A stretch of 64,000 bases of DNA from Trichomonas vaginalis G3 (lineage: Eukaryota > Parabasalia > Trichomonadida > Trichomonadidae): positions 20,739,300 to 20,803,299 of the forward strand of contig NC_067204.1 of assembly GCF_026262505.1 (NCBI RefSeq), read 5' to 3'. How positions within the stretch are numbered: position 1 is the first letter of the stretch; the number at the start of each line of letters is the position of its first letter. The position numbers and the translations under genes were made by a program. Under the pieces are notes generated by a model that did no database searches, was not told where the DNA came from, and saw only the letters and a program-made list of their open reading frames with translations. This document shows, one piece after another, positions 50,040 to 58,961 of this stretch.

Positions 50040-50352
50040 AACAGGTGAATTTTCATGAATTTCCTTAAGATAGAAAAAAATATATTTTAGGCGACCAGGT
50101 CACTCGGTCACTCGGTCACTCGGTCAACTAACATCTTTTTGAAAAAGTGTGACAACATGACATTTTGACAACAACACAGGAAATAGATTTCATCGTATAT
50201 TTTTTGTTAAGACTTCATCGTAAATGTTTTGTTGAGACTTCATCGTATATGTTTTGTCGAGATTTTTATCGTTGTGGTCCGACGGTTAAGCCACAAACGA
50301 ATGTCCGACGTCCCACCAAAAAATATTTTTTATTTTTATTGTAAGAACAGAA
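50040..50352. repeat. repeat-rich leader of the KilA-N cluster
   Basis: Contains GGTCACTCGGTCACTCGGTC (7-base tandem units near 50098-50124) and three copies of a TTCATCGTAAATGTTTTGTT-type unit at 50185-50270, related to the CGTAAAGACTTTGTC arrays at the element end. It ends in the T-rich stretch and GTAAGAACAG before the KilA-N ATG. Confidence 0.7.
50341..50350 (+). promoter_or_regulatory. cluster leader motif GTAAGAACAG (KilA-N gene)
   Basis: A T-rich run (TTTTTTATTTTTATT) followed by GTAAGAACAG lies two bases before the ATG at 50353. The same arrangement precedes the genes at 51180 and 52513. Confidence 0.65.
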
Positions 50353-51015
50353 ATGTCAGTCGAAGCAAAAACGTTCACGAACAAATCTAATGGCGAAACA
50401 TTCACAAAAGGCACTTACAACGGTATTGAAGTCTTACGTAGAGACAAGGATGGTTATATAAATGCAACAAATATGTGTCAGCAGTTTAGGAAAGACTTTA
50501 GAAGGTTGTTGGAAAATAAGTCCTGGGAAGAGTATTTTAAGGCATTTTGTGAAGAATATACCAACCCGCGGAAAACAGCGGGTTGCTTTTTATACAAAAT
50601 TCATGCAGGAATTCCTGATGAAATCAAACAGGTTAGAGGAATGTATGTAGACCCAAGACTCGTAAACTATATTGCAATGTGGGCTTCTCCAAAATATTGT
50701 ATAGCAGTTGGAAAAATTATGGACTCCATAGACAAGAAAGTTCATGAGAAGTTAGATGAAGAAGAACTTGAAGATACAGTAGAGAATGCAAAACCTTTGT
50801 TCGAACAAGAAGTTAGAAAAATGCATGAAAAACAAATAGAACATGAACGTGAGATATGTTCTGGTTATAGAGATTCTCCATACGAACTAGACCAATGGGA
50901 ACAAGAAGATTTAAAGAGAGAATTTAGAGAATATGAACTCGCTAAGATAGCATTAGAAGCTGCAGAAGAGAGGTTAAAAGTTTGGGGTCGTTTTGTACAA
51001 AAATATTGTGAGTAA
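50353..51015 (+). CDS. KilA-N domain protein of the element
   Basis: 220 residues. KilA-N DNA-binding core: YNGIEVLRRDKDGYINATNM, CQQFRKDFRRLLENKSWEEY and RGMYVDPRLVNYIAMWASPK, then a charged coiled-coil tail (EKQIEHEREICSGYRDSPYE). KilA-N proteins are common in giant viruses, phages and polinton-like elements, and probably regulate transcription or replication. It carries the 62-base palindrome-containing segment that is duplicated upstream. The leader GTAAGAACAG is shared with the two genes behind it. Confidence 0.85.
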   Translation: MSVEAKTFTNKSNGETFTKGTYNGIEVLRRDKDGYINATNMCQQFRKDFRRLLENKSWEEYFKAFCEEYTNPRKTAGCFLYKIHAGIPDEIKQVRGMYVDPRLVNYIAMWASPKYCIAVGKIMDSIDKKVHEKLDEEELEDTVENAKPLFEQEVRKMHEKQIEHEREICSGYRDSPYELDQWEQEDLKREFREYELAKIALEAAEERLKVWGRFVQKYCE

Positions 51016-51036
51016 ATGAACCATTTTTTTCGACAA

Positions 51037-51110
51037 AAATAATGTTTAGGTGAAGAGGTGAGATTTCACCTCTTTTTTCACCTGTTTTTTCACCCGTTGG
51101 ATTTTCATGA
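51037..51110. repeat. GGTGA/TCACC module behind the KilA-N gene
   Basis: AATAATGTTTAGGTGAAGAG, GTGAGATTTCACCTC, then TTTTTTCACCTG and TTTTTTCACCCG units at 12-base steps. Same family as 49815-49895. Confidence 0.85.
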
Positions 51111-51171
51111 ATTTCCTTAAGATAAAAAATATATTTTAGTTTTTTATAAAATATTTTTTTTTATTTTTATT

Positions 51172-51180
51172 GTAAGAACA
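51172..51180 (+). promoter_or_regulatory. cluster leader motif GTAAGAACA (51180 gene)
   Basis: T-rich run plus TTATTGTAAGAACATG; the last A is the A of the start codon. Same motif as at 50341 and 52500. Confidence 0.65.
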
Positions 51181-52094
51181 TGTTAGCAACAACAGCACCA
51201 AACTCGTTAGTTATGAATCCAACATCTATGTTGGTAGAGATGAAAAACTTCATTCCTTCTTCATATACTTTCGAAACAAAAATCCAGAAGATAAAGCAAG
51301 AACTTTTAACATCTAATTTAGACTGTAGTGCGAAAGATGAAACAAATGAACAGTATCTTTATGAAATGCAGGACATTATTGACCATTTACCCAAATTGCC
51401 TGAAATCCAACAACAAAAACTCACTATTCCTGAATTCGACGAAATTGAAGTTAAAGTTACTGACTCAGTAGAAATAAAGAAGTTCATACGAAAGGTAAAT
51501 TATGAATTCCTTGGTTTTCATTGCAACCATAAAGTTATGGACAAAGATTGCGACATGTTATATAAGAACATCTCTGACCTTTACAAATCCGAAGAATTTA
51601 AGACCTACGACAACTTTGTTTCATTAGTTGCAAAATGTGTATGGGAAATAAGAGATAAAGATAGTAGGGGTAAGGTATGGAATGAACAGATAAGACCCGC
51701 TATGTTTGAGATGAAGAGAGCAATTGACGCCTTGGTTGTTTTAGCAGGTAAGGTTTCAGAATATAACGCAAAAATGAATCCGCAATGTTCTAAATGTAAA
51801 GCAGCAATGAGGAAATATAACTACTCAGTCAAAGAGATAGAAAGAATGCGAAACGACTATGCAGACTTAAAGAAAGAAGCAGAAAAGCCAGCAGAAGATA
51901 AAATGGATATGTTGACATTTCTTAATAAAAACTATCCAACAGCAGAAGATTTCCTTCTATCTGACGTCAAGAAGAAGTATAAAGAAACTTTCGGTATCGT
52001 TAAAACATTCGATGTACTGACAGAAGAAATAGAAGCTACGAAATTGTTTAGGATTTCAAATATACATCATACAATTCATGTAAAACGCTTATAA
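51180..52094 (+). CDS. element protein of unknown function with CxxC and coiled coil
   Basis: 304 residues. Highlights: YEMQDIIDHLPKLPEIQQQK, NYEFLGFHCNHKVMDKDCDM, a CSKC pair at about residue 202, and a coiled coil around YNYSVKEIERMRNDYADLKK. No recognised domain, though its place in a row of KilA-N genes and the same GTAAGAACA leader (51172-51180, overlapping the ATG) suggest a BRO/KilA-N-like regulator. It is followed by two GGTGA modules. Confidence 0.55.
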   Translation: MLATTAPNSLVMNPTSMLVEMKNFIPSSYTFETKIQKIKQELLTSNLDCSAKDETNEQYLYEMQDIIDHLPKLPEIQQQKLTIPEFDEIEVKVTDSVEIKKFIRKVNYEFLGFHCNHKVMDKDCDMLYKNISDLYKSEEFKTYDNFVSLVAKCVWEIRDKDSRGKVWNEQIRPAMFEMKRAIDALVVLAGKVSEYNAKMNPQCSKCKAAMRKYNYSVKEIERMRNDYADLKKEAEKPAEDKMDMLTFLNKNYPTAEDFLLSDVKKKYKETFGIVKTFDVLTEEIEATKLFRISNIHHTIHVKRL

Positions 52095-52345
52095 AATAAC
52101 AGGTGAAAAAAGAGGTGAAAAAAGAGGTGAAATCTCACCTCTTCACCTAAAATATATTTTTATTGAATTCAGCAACAAAATTCTGAGTAAAATAATTTTT
52201 AGGGCTTGTGTCAAACCGTTGAGTTTTCACAAAATTTAAAAAATAACGTTTACCATGTGAAACGCTTATAAAATAACTGAGGTGAAAAAACAGGTGAAAA
52301 AAGAGGTGAAATCTCACCTCTTCACCTAAAATATATTTTTATTGA
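52095..52345. repeat. two GGTGA/TCACC modules and a duplicated gene tail
   Basis: Modules at 52098-52155 and 52278-52330, both followed by CACCTAAAATATATTTTTATT and GAATTCAGCAACAAAATTC. The bases GTAAAACGCTTATAAAATAA at the end of the preceding gene recur near 52255 just before the second module, so gene tail plus module was duplicated in tandem. Confidence 0.8.
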
Positions 52346-52499
52346 ATTCAGCAACAAAATTCATGATATAACTGTATTTTTTTGACGAAGAGAACTTTTA
52401 CACTTCGTAAAAAAATTCTATGAAATCATATCTTTTATACAAGATAGAAAAAATAAAATTAAAGTTAGTTTTATTTTTTTTTATTTTTTTATTTTGTAT

Positions 52500-52509
52500 G
52501 TAAGAACAG
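52500..52509 (+). promoter_or_regulatory. cluster leader motif GTAAGAACAG (52513 gene)
   Basis: T-rich run, then GTATGTAAGAACAGGAAATG. Third copy of the KilA-N cluster leader. Confidence 0.65.
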
Positions 52510-52512
52510 GAA

Positions 52513-53127
52513 ATGTTAAACATTGAGTTTGAAACAGTTAGAAAGATAGACAATAACACCAAAGTGGTTAGAATAGGTGATTTAAACGTAAGATACTCAA
52601 AGAAATACAACAAATATTCTTTGTCAGACATTATATCTCCATCTGGAAAGAAAACATCCCACGACTGGGTTAGAATTGCTTCTACTCAGAAAATTTTGAC
52701 AAGAAATCCTGAGCTTTTGATATCGGTAAGATTTCATGGAACTACAGCATATCTCATTGACAAAAGTCTTATACCAGTAGTTTTGTTATGGGTAGACCCA
52801 GTTGTTGGATATAATTTCATAACATATGGTTCGTTCGATACGGAACGTTGCAGTGAAGGCTTACTTTACATCGTTCAGAAACCGAAGGACTTCAATACAA
52901 AGAGATATAAGATAGGAAGAACATATAATATAAGTAGTAGATATGACTCTACAGTCAATAGAGTTAAGGTTGTGTTTGTAAATGATATGAGAGCTGCAGA
53001 AACAGAACTACTTGAAAAGTTTGAGAAGATGTATGGTGCTCCCACGAAAGGTAAAGAAACGTTTGAAGTAGATGAGATAGATAAAGCTATAAAATTATTT
53101 GACGAAGTTGCTGAAAAATACATGTAA
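52513..53127 (+). CDS. KilA-N-like plus T5orf172 (GIY-YIG-type) protein of the element
   Basis: 204 residues. The N-terminal half (DLNVRYSKKYNKYSLSDIIS, HDWVRIAS, VVLLWVDPVVGYNFI) looks like a KilA-N or BRO-type DNA-binding domain. The C-terminal half is T5orf172: GLLYIVQKPKDFNTKRYKIG, RTYNISSRYDSTVNRVKVVF, then AAETELLEKFEKMYGAPTKG and KETFEVDE, with the conserved Tyr, Arg and Glu of GIY-YIG-like nucleases. The fusion is common in giant viruses. Leader TGTAAGAACAGGAAATG. Confidence 0.8.
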   Translation: MLNIEFETVRKIDNNTKVVRIGDLNVRYSKKYNKYSLSDIISPSGKKTSHDWVRIASTQKILTRNPELLISVRFHGTTAYLIDKSLIPVVLLWVDPVVGYNFITYGSFDTERCSEGLLYIVQKPKDFNTKRYKIGRTYNISSRYDSTVNRVKVVFVNDMRAAETELLEKFEKMYGAPTKGKETFEVDEIDKAIKLFDEVAEKYM

Positions 53128-53216
53128 AGCGTTTATTTTTGGTCTTTTATACAAGATAGAAAATAAAGTTAGTTTTATTTTTATTTATTTTTTTATCCGG
53201 AATATAAAGACAGATA

Positions 53217-53977
53217 TGTCAACAACAGAGAACACAACAACTGCTATCGTTCATGAAGCTATAAATGAAGAATATGAGTACATACAGTATAACAAACAGT
53301 TACGTCTCATTCGTTCGGTCAAAGACGATATGTACCAAATGCAAAGTATTTTGAATGCTCTTCGTTCTACAAAGCAAGCATATCATTGGTTTGAAAACCA
53401 ACAGACAAAAGAACTTTTAGAAGAATTTCCTCATATGTTTGCTACCCTCGGAAAACCGAGGAATGAGATTCCGTATGAAAATCGTAAGAATTTGCCAATA
53501 AATTTAAGAGGATATTATGTACATAGACTTCTTGTAAATGCCGTAGCAATGTGGGCTTCACCTCGTTACGCTTGTTATATTTTCATGATGTTAGATGAAA
53601 TTCATAGACAAGAACGTGAAGAGATGGAAAACAAGCTTGAAGCAAAAGACAAAAGCGTTCAGAAAAGAATACCACGTTCGGTACCAAAAGGAAAGGAAAA
53701 GAACTATAAGTATATGATTTATACTGAAGAGATGGAAAATGAAGAAGATAAAGATATGGTTATGTTGCATTTAGTCAGAAGAAACAACAAGAGCTTTTAC
53801 GACCTTGCTAAGATTTACAAATCTGACAGAAATTGGTTCTATCGCGAAAACTTACCGATTTCAATGACACCGAATGAAGATGTGAAACAAATAGTTCAAG
53901 ATACGTTACCTCAAACACACTATGATATGAAAGGTTGTACAATACTTACCTTCAAGAAGAAGATTTGCCATTGTTAA
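53217..53977 (+). CDS. second KilA-N family protein of the element, with DUF3627-like tail
   Basis: About 253 residues from the ATG at 53217 (MSTTENTTTAIVHEAINEEY); I chose this because TATAAAGACAGAT, a variant of the cluster leader, precedes it and it clears the previous gene. Middle: LRGYYVHRLLVNAVAMWASP matches the KilA-N core of the protein at 50353. Tail: KDMVMLHLVRRNNKSFYDLA, then NWFYRENLPISM, as in DUF3627 domains that often follow KilA-N. Probably DNA-binding. Confidence 0.75.
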
Positions 53978-54117
53978 AGGAAAAAATAACAGAGTATTTT
54001 GACAACTTCAAACAAGCAGAGTAGATGAACCATTTATTTTTACGCTTGACTTCAGATGGCTCAGGTAGCTCTATAAGGTCAATTGTCTCGTCAAATCCTT
54101 CTGGCATTCCGAGTCCT

Positions 54118-54330
54118 TCCTTCCGACAAGAAAAAAAATTTCCCGACAACTGGAAAAAAATTTCCCGACAACTGGAAAAAATTTTCCAGTTGTCCGTCCG
54201 TAAACCATTCAAATTTTCGAAAATTGAGAACTTTTTTCCCGACAACTGGAAAAATTTTTCCCGACAACTGGAAAAAAATTTCCCGACAACTGGAAAAATT
54301 TTTTCCCGACAACTGGAAAAAGTTCTTCCT
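54118..54330. repeat. 21-22-bp minisatellite at the convergence point
   Basis: About seven copies of TTTCCCGACAACTGGAAAAA, two before and five after a stretch (54180-54234) that contains one inverted copy (AATTTTCCAGTTGTCCGTCC). Each unit is itself a partial palindrome (TTTCC...GGAAA). It lies between the rightward KilA-N arm and the leftward ATPase arm. The short frames printed over it are artefacts, although it can be read in all frames. Confidence 0.9.
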
Positions 54331-54445
54331 TCCGACAGGACAAAACGAATGTCTCACGTTCCTCTTCCTGAATGCCTTCCAAAGCCAGAAGAACCGACAG
54401 CCCCAGCACCACAACAGACTTACTAAGACTAAACACTTAGATTTT

Positions 54446-55320
54446 TCAAGCTTGACTTTTTACAATTTGAACTTTGTTTGCGTAGATATGAATTCTGAAA
54501 GAAGTATGAGGGTCTTGTATGACTTTGTACTTCTCCCATAGTTCATGTCTGTCAAACTTACCTGCCATGGACTCTTTCATAAGTTCCATGAAATCGTCTT
54601 CGGACAATCCGGGGAAAAGTACAATGTCAGTAAGTATTCTTTTAACATCCTTACTTAAACTCTTTGCTGTCTGTACACAAATGACAACAGAGATGTTAAA
54701 GTGTCTGAGCTTCTTAAGAATTCGACACATGTCTTGTTCTCTGTTCTTTAACAAAGGATGAGAAGCAAAGTCATCTAAGATAAGAAGACATCTATGAGGG
54801 TACGTTTTCCAATCGTAAGATTGCAATTTCTTCGAAATGTATTCTATCTCTTTCTGTTTGTTTCTGAAGTGTTTCTTCTCTAATATTCTCTGCATTTCCT
54901 CATTTGGGTCTTTAAACTTAGAATTTATATACTCATTTATAGCATTATACTTCAAAACTCTTCTTTGGTACTTCTTTATCCAATCTAACAACTCAGTATC
55001 CTTTATACATACTAACTTAGACTTCTTTATAATATCTTTGAACGAATTGACGGTTTGGTCAAATTGACCCGAAGTACTACAAATGACTACTAACTCATAG
55101 AATGGGTTCTTCTCATCTAGTTCTTGTTGTTGTGCAGCCATTTTAAGATAAGTGAAAGTCTTACCCGACCCAGGTGGTGCGATTAGACCTGTTATACCAT
55201 TCTGAGCAAATAAGAACTTTTCATGTATAGGCTTTATCTGAGCATTTTCTAACTTCCTCTTTTCTTCTTCAAAACATTCTCAAATTTCTTGTCAATGTCA
55301 GCAAACTTTTTTTCTAACAT
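54446..55320 (-). pseudogene. FtsK/HerA-type packaging ATPase of the element
   Basis: The Walker A sequence GLIAPPGSGKTFTYLK lies near 55150-55195 and Walker B CLLILDDFASHP near 54770; a sensor-like VVICVQTAKSLS follows. These and the size fit the genome-packaging ATPase that Polintons share with adeno- and NCLDV-type viruses. It would pump DNA into capsids. The gene region is broken but most of it is in one long frame of 231 residues. It begins the leftward arm. Confidence 0.75.
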
Positions 55321-55356
55321 ATTTTTAGAAAAATTAAAATTTTTATCTTTTAGAAA

Positions 55357-55818
55357 ATGTCTAGCGATTTCGCTATCTATATTCGAGACAAGCTTTTCGA
55401 CTCTAAAACTTCTGTCGACCATAAAATCTTACATAGTGTAAACAAGAAAGGTGAATTTGTTCTAAAGTTCTGTTTCTGGGAATATGACAAGAACCATAAA
55501 ACATTACAAAGAGCAGTCTTAAAATTTGTCAATGACAGACTTGTTGACAGAGATGACGCCGATTGGAAAGATGAAGTCCAACAAAAGTTCTTAGAATGCA
55601 AAGAAGGCACATGCGCTGTTTCTTGAAGATGAAATAGAAAACAGAATAGATGAGCTATTAAAGGACAAAGAACTTTTACATAAATATGGTTCTGAGAAAT
55701 TTGACATAACTCCACCAGAAAAGAAGAAGAGAGAAAGAAAGAAAAGAAAGAAAAGAAAGTAGAAGAAGAGAAGAAAGAACCTGAACCAGTTCCAGAGAAA
55801 AAGAAATTTGACATGTAA
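55357..55818 (+). CDS. small element protein(s), unknown; basic Lys/Arg/Glu-rich end
   Basis: The first 89 residues (MSSDFAIYIRDKLFDSKTSV to ECKEGTCAVS) form a compact domain I do not recognise. Further downstream the same strand has coding-like sequence with DEIENRIDELLKDKELLHKY and a Lys/Arg/Glu-rich stretch ending near 55818. The gene is divergent from the ATPase; the leader is TTTTTATCTTTTAGAAA. The extent is uncertain. Confidence 0.45.
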
Positions 55819-55834
55819 AAATAAAATTTTATTT

Positions 55835-56254
55835 TTAGAACATTTCTGGGTCAATGTCAATGTTCTCTTCCTCTTTAGGAGTAAACACTGGCTTAGACTC
55901 TAAAATCTTTTTACCCAATTTACCTTGAACTTCAACTATCTTAGACTCATAATATTCATAGTCGTCTGCTTTCTTTGGTTCATAAGGTATAACAAGTTTG
56001 TATGCTTTGCCTTCTTTAAGGTTTGAAAACCTTCTGTCAAAACTTTCTTTGACTGCTAACAAACCTTCTATGTCTAAGTCTTCAAATTTCGCACCATTTT
56101 TAGTCACAATAGCAAACTTAACTGGTTCGATGTTCCAAACTTTGCTGAATGAAGACTTTTCAAAATGGTAGAAGTAAACATTCAAATAAGCGAATGGGTC
56201 TAGTTCTTCTTTAAGTCCTGACATGTACTTGTTGACTGAGATGAATTTTGCCAT
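55835..56254 (-). CDS. element protein, unknown
   Basis: 139 residues: MAKFISVNKYMSGLKEELDP, then NIEPVKFAIVTKNGAKFEDL and LKEGKAYKLVIPYEPKKADD; acidic C-terminus NIDIDPEMF. A single small alpha/beta domain with charged tail, perhaps nucleic-acid related given its place next to the helicase, but no family is recognised. The leader reads TCTATCGGATAAAAAAATA. Confidence 0.5.
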   Translation of the reverse strand: MAKFISVNKYMSGLKEELDPFAYLNVYFYHFEKSSFSKVWNIEPVKFAIVTKNGAKFEDLDIEGLLAVKESFDRRFSNLKEGKAYKLVIPYEPKKADDYEYYESKIVEVQGKLGKKILESKPVFTPKEEENIDIDPEMF

Positions 56255-56290
56255 CTTTTCTATCGGATAAAAAAATATTTTTTTTAAAAT

Positions 56291-57526
56291 TTACTCAGAA
56301 AAATTTTTCTTTGTATATACGCCATTCTGTACGTCTAAAAGATTTTTGACATTTGCCAAGAATGTACGTTTAGACGCTGTCATATAACCATATTCTTGAC
56401 AATATTGTTTATACGAATCGTACAATGACCTTTCATCTAATGACACAAAGTCAGTTTCATCTATGAACAGTTCATATACACTCTTGTTTGCTTCTAACAA
56501 TGTTTGTCTCTCTTCGGTATGTGGAATTTGTCTTGGATTGAACTTTGAAATATCTAATGTCATGAAATATGAGAACAAGTGGTTGTAAAAGTCAGATGTC
56601 AAAGTTTCTGCTAAGTCGTCAAAATATTCTGTATCTTGCATATGAGAATCTGACGTTCTGACAACTACATATCTTCTGTCAGAAACTTTCTAACTTCATC
56701 GGAACAGCATTGTTTGAAACCATAATGAAGTTTGCAACATTTTCACAAACTCTTTGGTCTTTATATTTTCTTTCAACAACTCCAACTTTGTCTGTTATAA
56801 GACTCTTCAAAGCATCCGAGTTCAAAACTTTTGTTGTATCTATACTTTGAAGTTTCGTTACATACTATAAGTTTCATATTCTCTATTGAAGAGTTAAATT
56901 TACCGCAGATGTTTTCTAAGTTTGTCATATTCGGGTTCGAATAGCCCTCTAACAGTTTGCATAAGATATCTGTAAAGAAAGTGTTCTTACCTGTTCCTTG
57001 TTTTCCAATTATGATGAGAGCAGTTTCATTTTTAGCACTTGGATGTTGTAAGATGTTTGCAAACCAACATAAGATATACTCATAGACTCTTTCGTTTCCA
57101 TTGCATATAATTTCTTTGACATGGTCTAACCAAGCTTCTATACATTTTCTTTCCATTCTACTTGTTCGTATTTATATCCAGTGAAGATAGAATAGAAGTT
57201 TGGAGATGGTGTATAGAACTTTATACCACGAACTGAAAAATCTTCTAACTTTGACAATAAGATATCCCAAGCATCTAACATCTTCATGCCAACTTGTACG
57301 ACTTTTATTTTCTTAAGTTTCTGTCTACATTCTTGTTCTGAACTATGGTTGCTCTTGGTTTGTTAAAGACAACATCCCATTCTTCATAACATAACATTCT
57401 GGGCAGAGTCAACATAAATGACTAAACGTTTCAAATTCTCGACTGCTTTGTTATAGTCTCTAAATGGACACATATTTCTGAACGCTTGGAAGTCATAAAA
57501 ATCTGAAACGTCTATTCTGTACATTT
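56291..57526 (-). pseudogene. SF3 primase-helicase region of the element
   Basis: Pieces of a D5-type protein in order on the minus strand: an N-terminal part near 57300-57526, a helicase core with AWLDHVKEIICNGNERVYEY and the Walker A ALIIIGKQGTGKNTFFTDIL, Walker B-like MKLIVCNETS, and a C-terminal winged-helix-like part (SLYDSYKQYCQEYGYMTASK). This is the SF3 helicase architecture of virophages, giant viruses and many polinton-like viruses. The region is broken several times. Confidence 0.75.
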
Positions 57527-57553
57527 TTATAAAAATAAAAAAAAATATTTTTT

Positions 57554-58357
57554 TTATTCTTGACTTTGTTGTTCTTGAGCTATTTGTTGCATTTGTTGTT
57601 CTTGAGCTATTTGTTGTTGAAGTTGTTCTTGTAATACAATACTTTCACCAGTTGCATCTTCCAATTCGAAACTTTCTGCCGTCATTGACAAATACATAGG
57701 ACATAAAAGTTTTACAGGAACAAAGTTTGCGTCAACTAAGGTTAAGTTTATGTTTGCTAAAGTGTTTGAGTTTACTAAAGCTGAAAACTCTGCATTCGAA
57801 TGAACAATAGGCAAACCAGCAGAGAAAGTGTTGTTTATACGCATGAGTATCTTTTGGTCATAGTAGTTTCTGTCGACATTCGAATAACACTTTGAACCTA
57901 AGTTTGAAACAATATATAAGATTGGTGTGCTTAATGTCAATGGAATAGACATTCCTTGTATGACACCTTTTCCTGTTATAGGAAACTGTTGGTAGTAAAA
58001 ACCAGATATAAGTTTTGTATTATAGCTCATATCGTTTATACTAAACTCAGTCGGACATCCAAACATAATGAAACCTGCTCTAGTTGCAGCACATGTTACA
58101 TCCGTCCTTAAAGTATTAAATAAGTCAACAAAACCTGTTGGTGGTATATCTGAGTAAGTATCTTCAAAGAAGTATTTTTTACCATTCACAACAACAAAGT
58201 CTTCTGGTGTCAAAAGAGCAAAACAGGCTTTAGTCGTCATCGTGTTTAAGGTCAGTTTACAATATCGTCCTTGAGGACTTTGTAAGTTTGTTGTTATAGA
58301 ATTATATGACTCAGGGTTTTTAGTCGTAATAGTATAAACCACTATGTCTTCTGCCAT
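57554..58357 (-). CDS. penton-like (minor capsid) protein candidate
   Basis: 267 residues, beta-rich over the first 235: YTITTKNPESYNSITTNLQS, YCKLTLNTMTTKACFALLTP, YFFEDTYSDIPPTGFVDLFN, GFYYQQFPITGKGVIQGMSI. The last 30 residues are Gln/Glu repeats (QQQIAQEQQMQQIAQEQQSQ). Size, beta composition and location close to the major capsid gene fit the single-jelly-roll penton protein of Polintons; I cannot prove the fold by eye. Confidence 0.55.
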   Translation of the reverse strand: MAEDIVVYTITTKNPESYNSITTNLQSPQGRYCKLTLNTMTTKACFALLTPEDFVVVNGKKYFFEDTYSDIPPTGFVDLFNTLRTDVTCAATRAGFIMFGCPTEFSINDMSYNTKLISGFYYQQFPITGKGVIQGMSIPLTLSTPILYIVSNLGSKCYSNVDRNYYDQKILMRINNTFSAGLPIVHSNAEFSALVNSNTLANINLTLVDANFVPVKLLCPMYLSMTAESFELEDATGESIVLQEQLQQQIAQEQQMQQIAQEQQSQE

Positions 58358-58361
58358 TTAC

Positions 58362-58943
58362 TTAGCAAGTAAATTTTAATGAAATGTTGTGGTCGTCAAA
58401 TATTTTTATGACGTCTGGGAAACTATATTTTAAGTTCAACGTCTCACCTCCTTTCATAACATATATCTTGTCAATGACATTATATGAAACACCACAGCAA
58501 GCAATGTCAGGTTCTATTTCTTTGATGTTTATATCGTCTGCCTCTGTCAAAAGTTTCAATAGTTCTTTCAAAATTTCATGAGGTGCGATGACATATGAGT
58601 TCACTTTTACAGGGTTGTGCTCAACCAAGTTTAACATTATACCTAAAGCTTGACAAATCTTCTCCTGAGTTTTAAGTTTGTCTTTAAGTTGTTGGTAGTC
58701 GTTTCGAATATCTGCAACAGAACTTAACTCTCTGCTAACTTCAGGGTATGTTGGTTGTTCTTTTACAGGAACTATTGTTATACCATCTTCGTCTTCGTAT
58801 GGTTTCCCCACTTCAACATCTCTGTCTTTGACATTGACAACAACACTTTGACTGTTTGTTTGAGTTGGTGAATTTAACTTCACATCTGCCACCGCCATTA
58901 AACCTTTTGAAACACTCACGCTTCTATTTTTCGGAAATGACAT
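58362..58943 (-). CDS. element protein, unknown, with coiled-coil middle
   Basis: 193 residues from the ATG at 58943 (MSFPKNRSVSVSKGLMAVAD); the frame continues upstream but into the opposite gene, and TTTTACTAAGAATAAAAAG is shared as a bidirectional leader. Middle: a helical stretch DIRNDYQQLKDKLKTQEKIC; end: KYSFPDVIKIFDDHNISLKF. Its stop lies just before the penton-like gene. Unknown; possibly virion-associated. Confidence 0.55.
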   Translation of the reverse strand: MSFPKNRSVSVSKGLMAVADVKLNSPTQTNSQSVVVNVKDRDVEVGKPYEDEDGITIVPVKEQPTYPEVSRELSSVADIRNDYQQLKDKLKTQEKICQALGIMLNLVEHNPVKVNSYVIAPHEILKELLKLLTEADDINIKEIEPDIACCGVSYNVIDKIYVMKGGETLNLKYSFPDVIKIFDDHNISLKFTC

Positions 58944-58961
58944 TTTACTAAGAATAAAAAG

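Noticed and set aside
52398-52631. 77-residue minus-strand frame with hydrophobic stretches
   Set aside because: It overlaps the leader and start of the KilA-N/T5orf172 gene on the other strand; shadow.
54025-54541. Several open frames in both strands over 54.0-54.5 kb
   Set aside because: They translate the TTTCCCGACAACTGG minisatellite in different frames; low complexity and no conserved motif.
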